DNA of 64,000 bases from NCBI RefSeq assembly GCF_012641265.1, contig NZ_JABAHZ010000007.1, positions 243,703 through 307,702 of the forward strand, in the 5' to 3' direction. Source of the stretch: Chitinophaga eiseniae. GTDB lineage: Bacteria; Bacteroidota; Bacteroidia; Chitinophagales; Chitinophagaceae. The translations under genes were made by a program, and so were the position numbers. Below the pieces are notes generated by a model that saw nothing but the letters and a program-made list of their open reading frames with translations, searched no databases and was not told the origin of the DNA. Shown here piece after piece: positions 63,947 to 64,000 of this stretch; within the stretch, counting starts at the first letter, position 1, and each line of letters begins with the position of its first letter.

Positions 63947-64000
63947 TTCGTGGACCTGACCTGGTGTTTTAAGTTTAAGGGCCAGATGCGGTCTGTATTG
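63926..64000 (-). CDS. Transposase C-terminal fragment (rve integrase type), cut by window edge
   Basis: On the minus strand, 24 codons are open from the window edge to a TAA at 63926-63928. They read QYRPHLALKLKTPGQVHEQ, which resembles the YNxxRPHxALxxxTPxxxH ending of DDE transposases of the IS3/IS481 group. Only the tail is visible, so intactness of the gene cannot be judged. Confidence 0.65.
   Translation of the reverse strand, partial: QYRPHLALKLKTPGQVHEQKIPVI

Larger units (their letters stand above)
63878..64000 (-). mobile_element. Edge of an insertion sequence, IS3/IS481-like
   Basis: The stretch from about 63878 starts with TGTCGTCCTGAAATAGG, which looks like the terminal repeat of IS elements common in Bacteroidota, and it contains the end of a transposase frame running to the window edge. 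The other end lies outside the window. The exact boundary could be 63876 or 63878. Confidence 0.6.

Noticed and set aside
1..64000. CRISPR array, prophage, tRNA or rRNA genes
   Set aside because: I saw no regularly spaced repeats, no phage structural or integrase gene, and no tRNA or rRNA sequence. A tRNAscan or Infernal run would settle the RNA part.

Overview
The window looks like chromosomal DNA of a Bacteroidota species, most likely a Chitinophaga or close relative. The signs are tandem SusC/SusD pairs with a FecR/ECF-sigma cascade, DUF4270 and DUF4907 proteins, LytS/LytTR signalling, promoters of the Bacteroidota type (TTTG then TAnnTTTG), A-rich rather than Shine-Dalgarno leaders, and a flexirubin-type pigment cluster led by a tyrosine ammonia-lyase. 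This assignment is inference from gene content; no rRNA or tRNA gene was seen.

Left part (1-18031). The window opens inside a DsbA-like oxidoreductase, followed by a formylglycine-generating-enzyme lipoprotein (-), a GH1 beta-glucosidase, a DUF4270 lipoprotein plus outer-membrane barrel (-), a divergent Kelch lipoprotein with a DUF4907 protein, and a LytS/LytTR two-component pair. Then come a cysteine desulfurase, a phosphoglucosamine-mutase-type enzyme (-), an LTA-synthase-like sulfatase, and a short run of membrane/housekeeping genes (methyltransferase, PAP2, ZIP, CNNM/CorC). Several intergenic gaps hold very long near-perfect inverted repeats.

Centre (18110-44321). About 25.6 kb on one strand, with most genes overlapping or only a few bases apart, forms an aryl-polyene/flexirubin biosynthesis operon. 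A clear promoter lies upstream of the first gene. The lyase would make 4-coumarate and an adenylating ligase would load it on a carrier protein. Three intact ketosynthases, a chain-length-factor-like protein, a truncated ketosynthase-like protein, a ketoreductase and two degenerate, complementary dehydratase subunits would build the polyene. A halogenase, two methyltransferase activities and a CrtI-like oxidoreductase would tailor it. Acyltransferases, a LolA-like carrier, a lipoprotein and an MMPL exporter fused to an acyltransferase and a methyltransferase would handle lipid attachment and envelope delivery. AcpS activates the carriers. The darA/darB dialkylresorcinol genes were not recognised, so either they lie elsewhere or the product differs.

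Right part (44322-64000). A GNAT acetyltransferase and a DUF6702 protein (-), a HupE/UreJ-like membrane protein, an M1 metallopeptidase and a secreted esterase precede a nutrient-uptake locus on the minus strand: ECF sigma, FecR, STN-containing SusC, SusD, then a second SusC/SusD pair. An AraC regulator and a divergent LacI regulator lie beside it. The window ends in the edge of an IS3-like insertion sequence.
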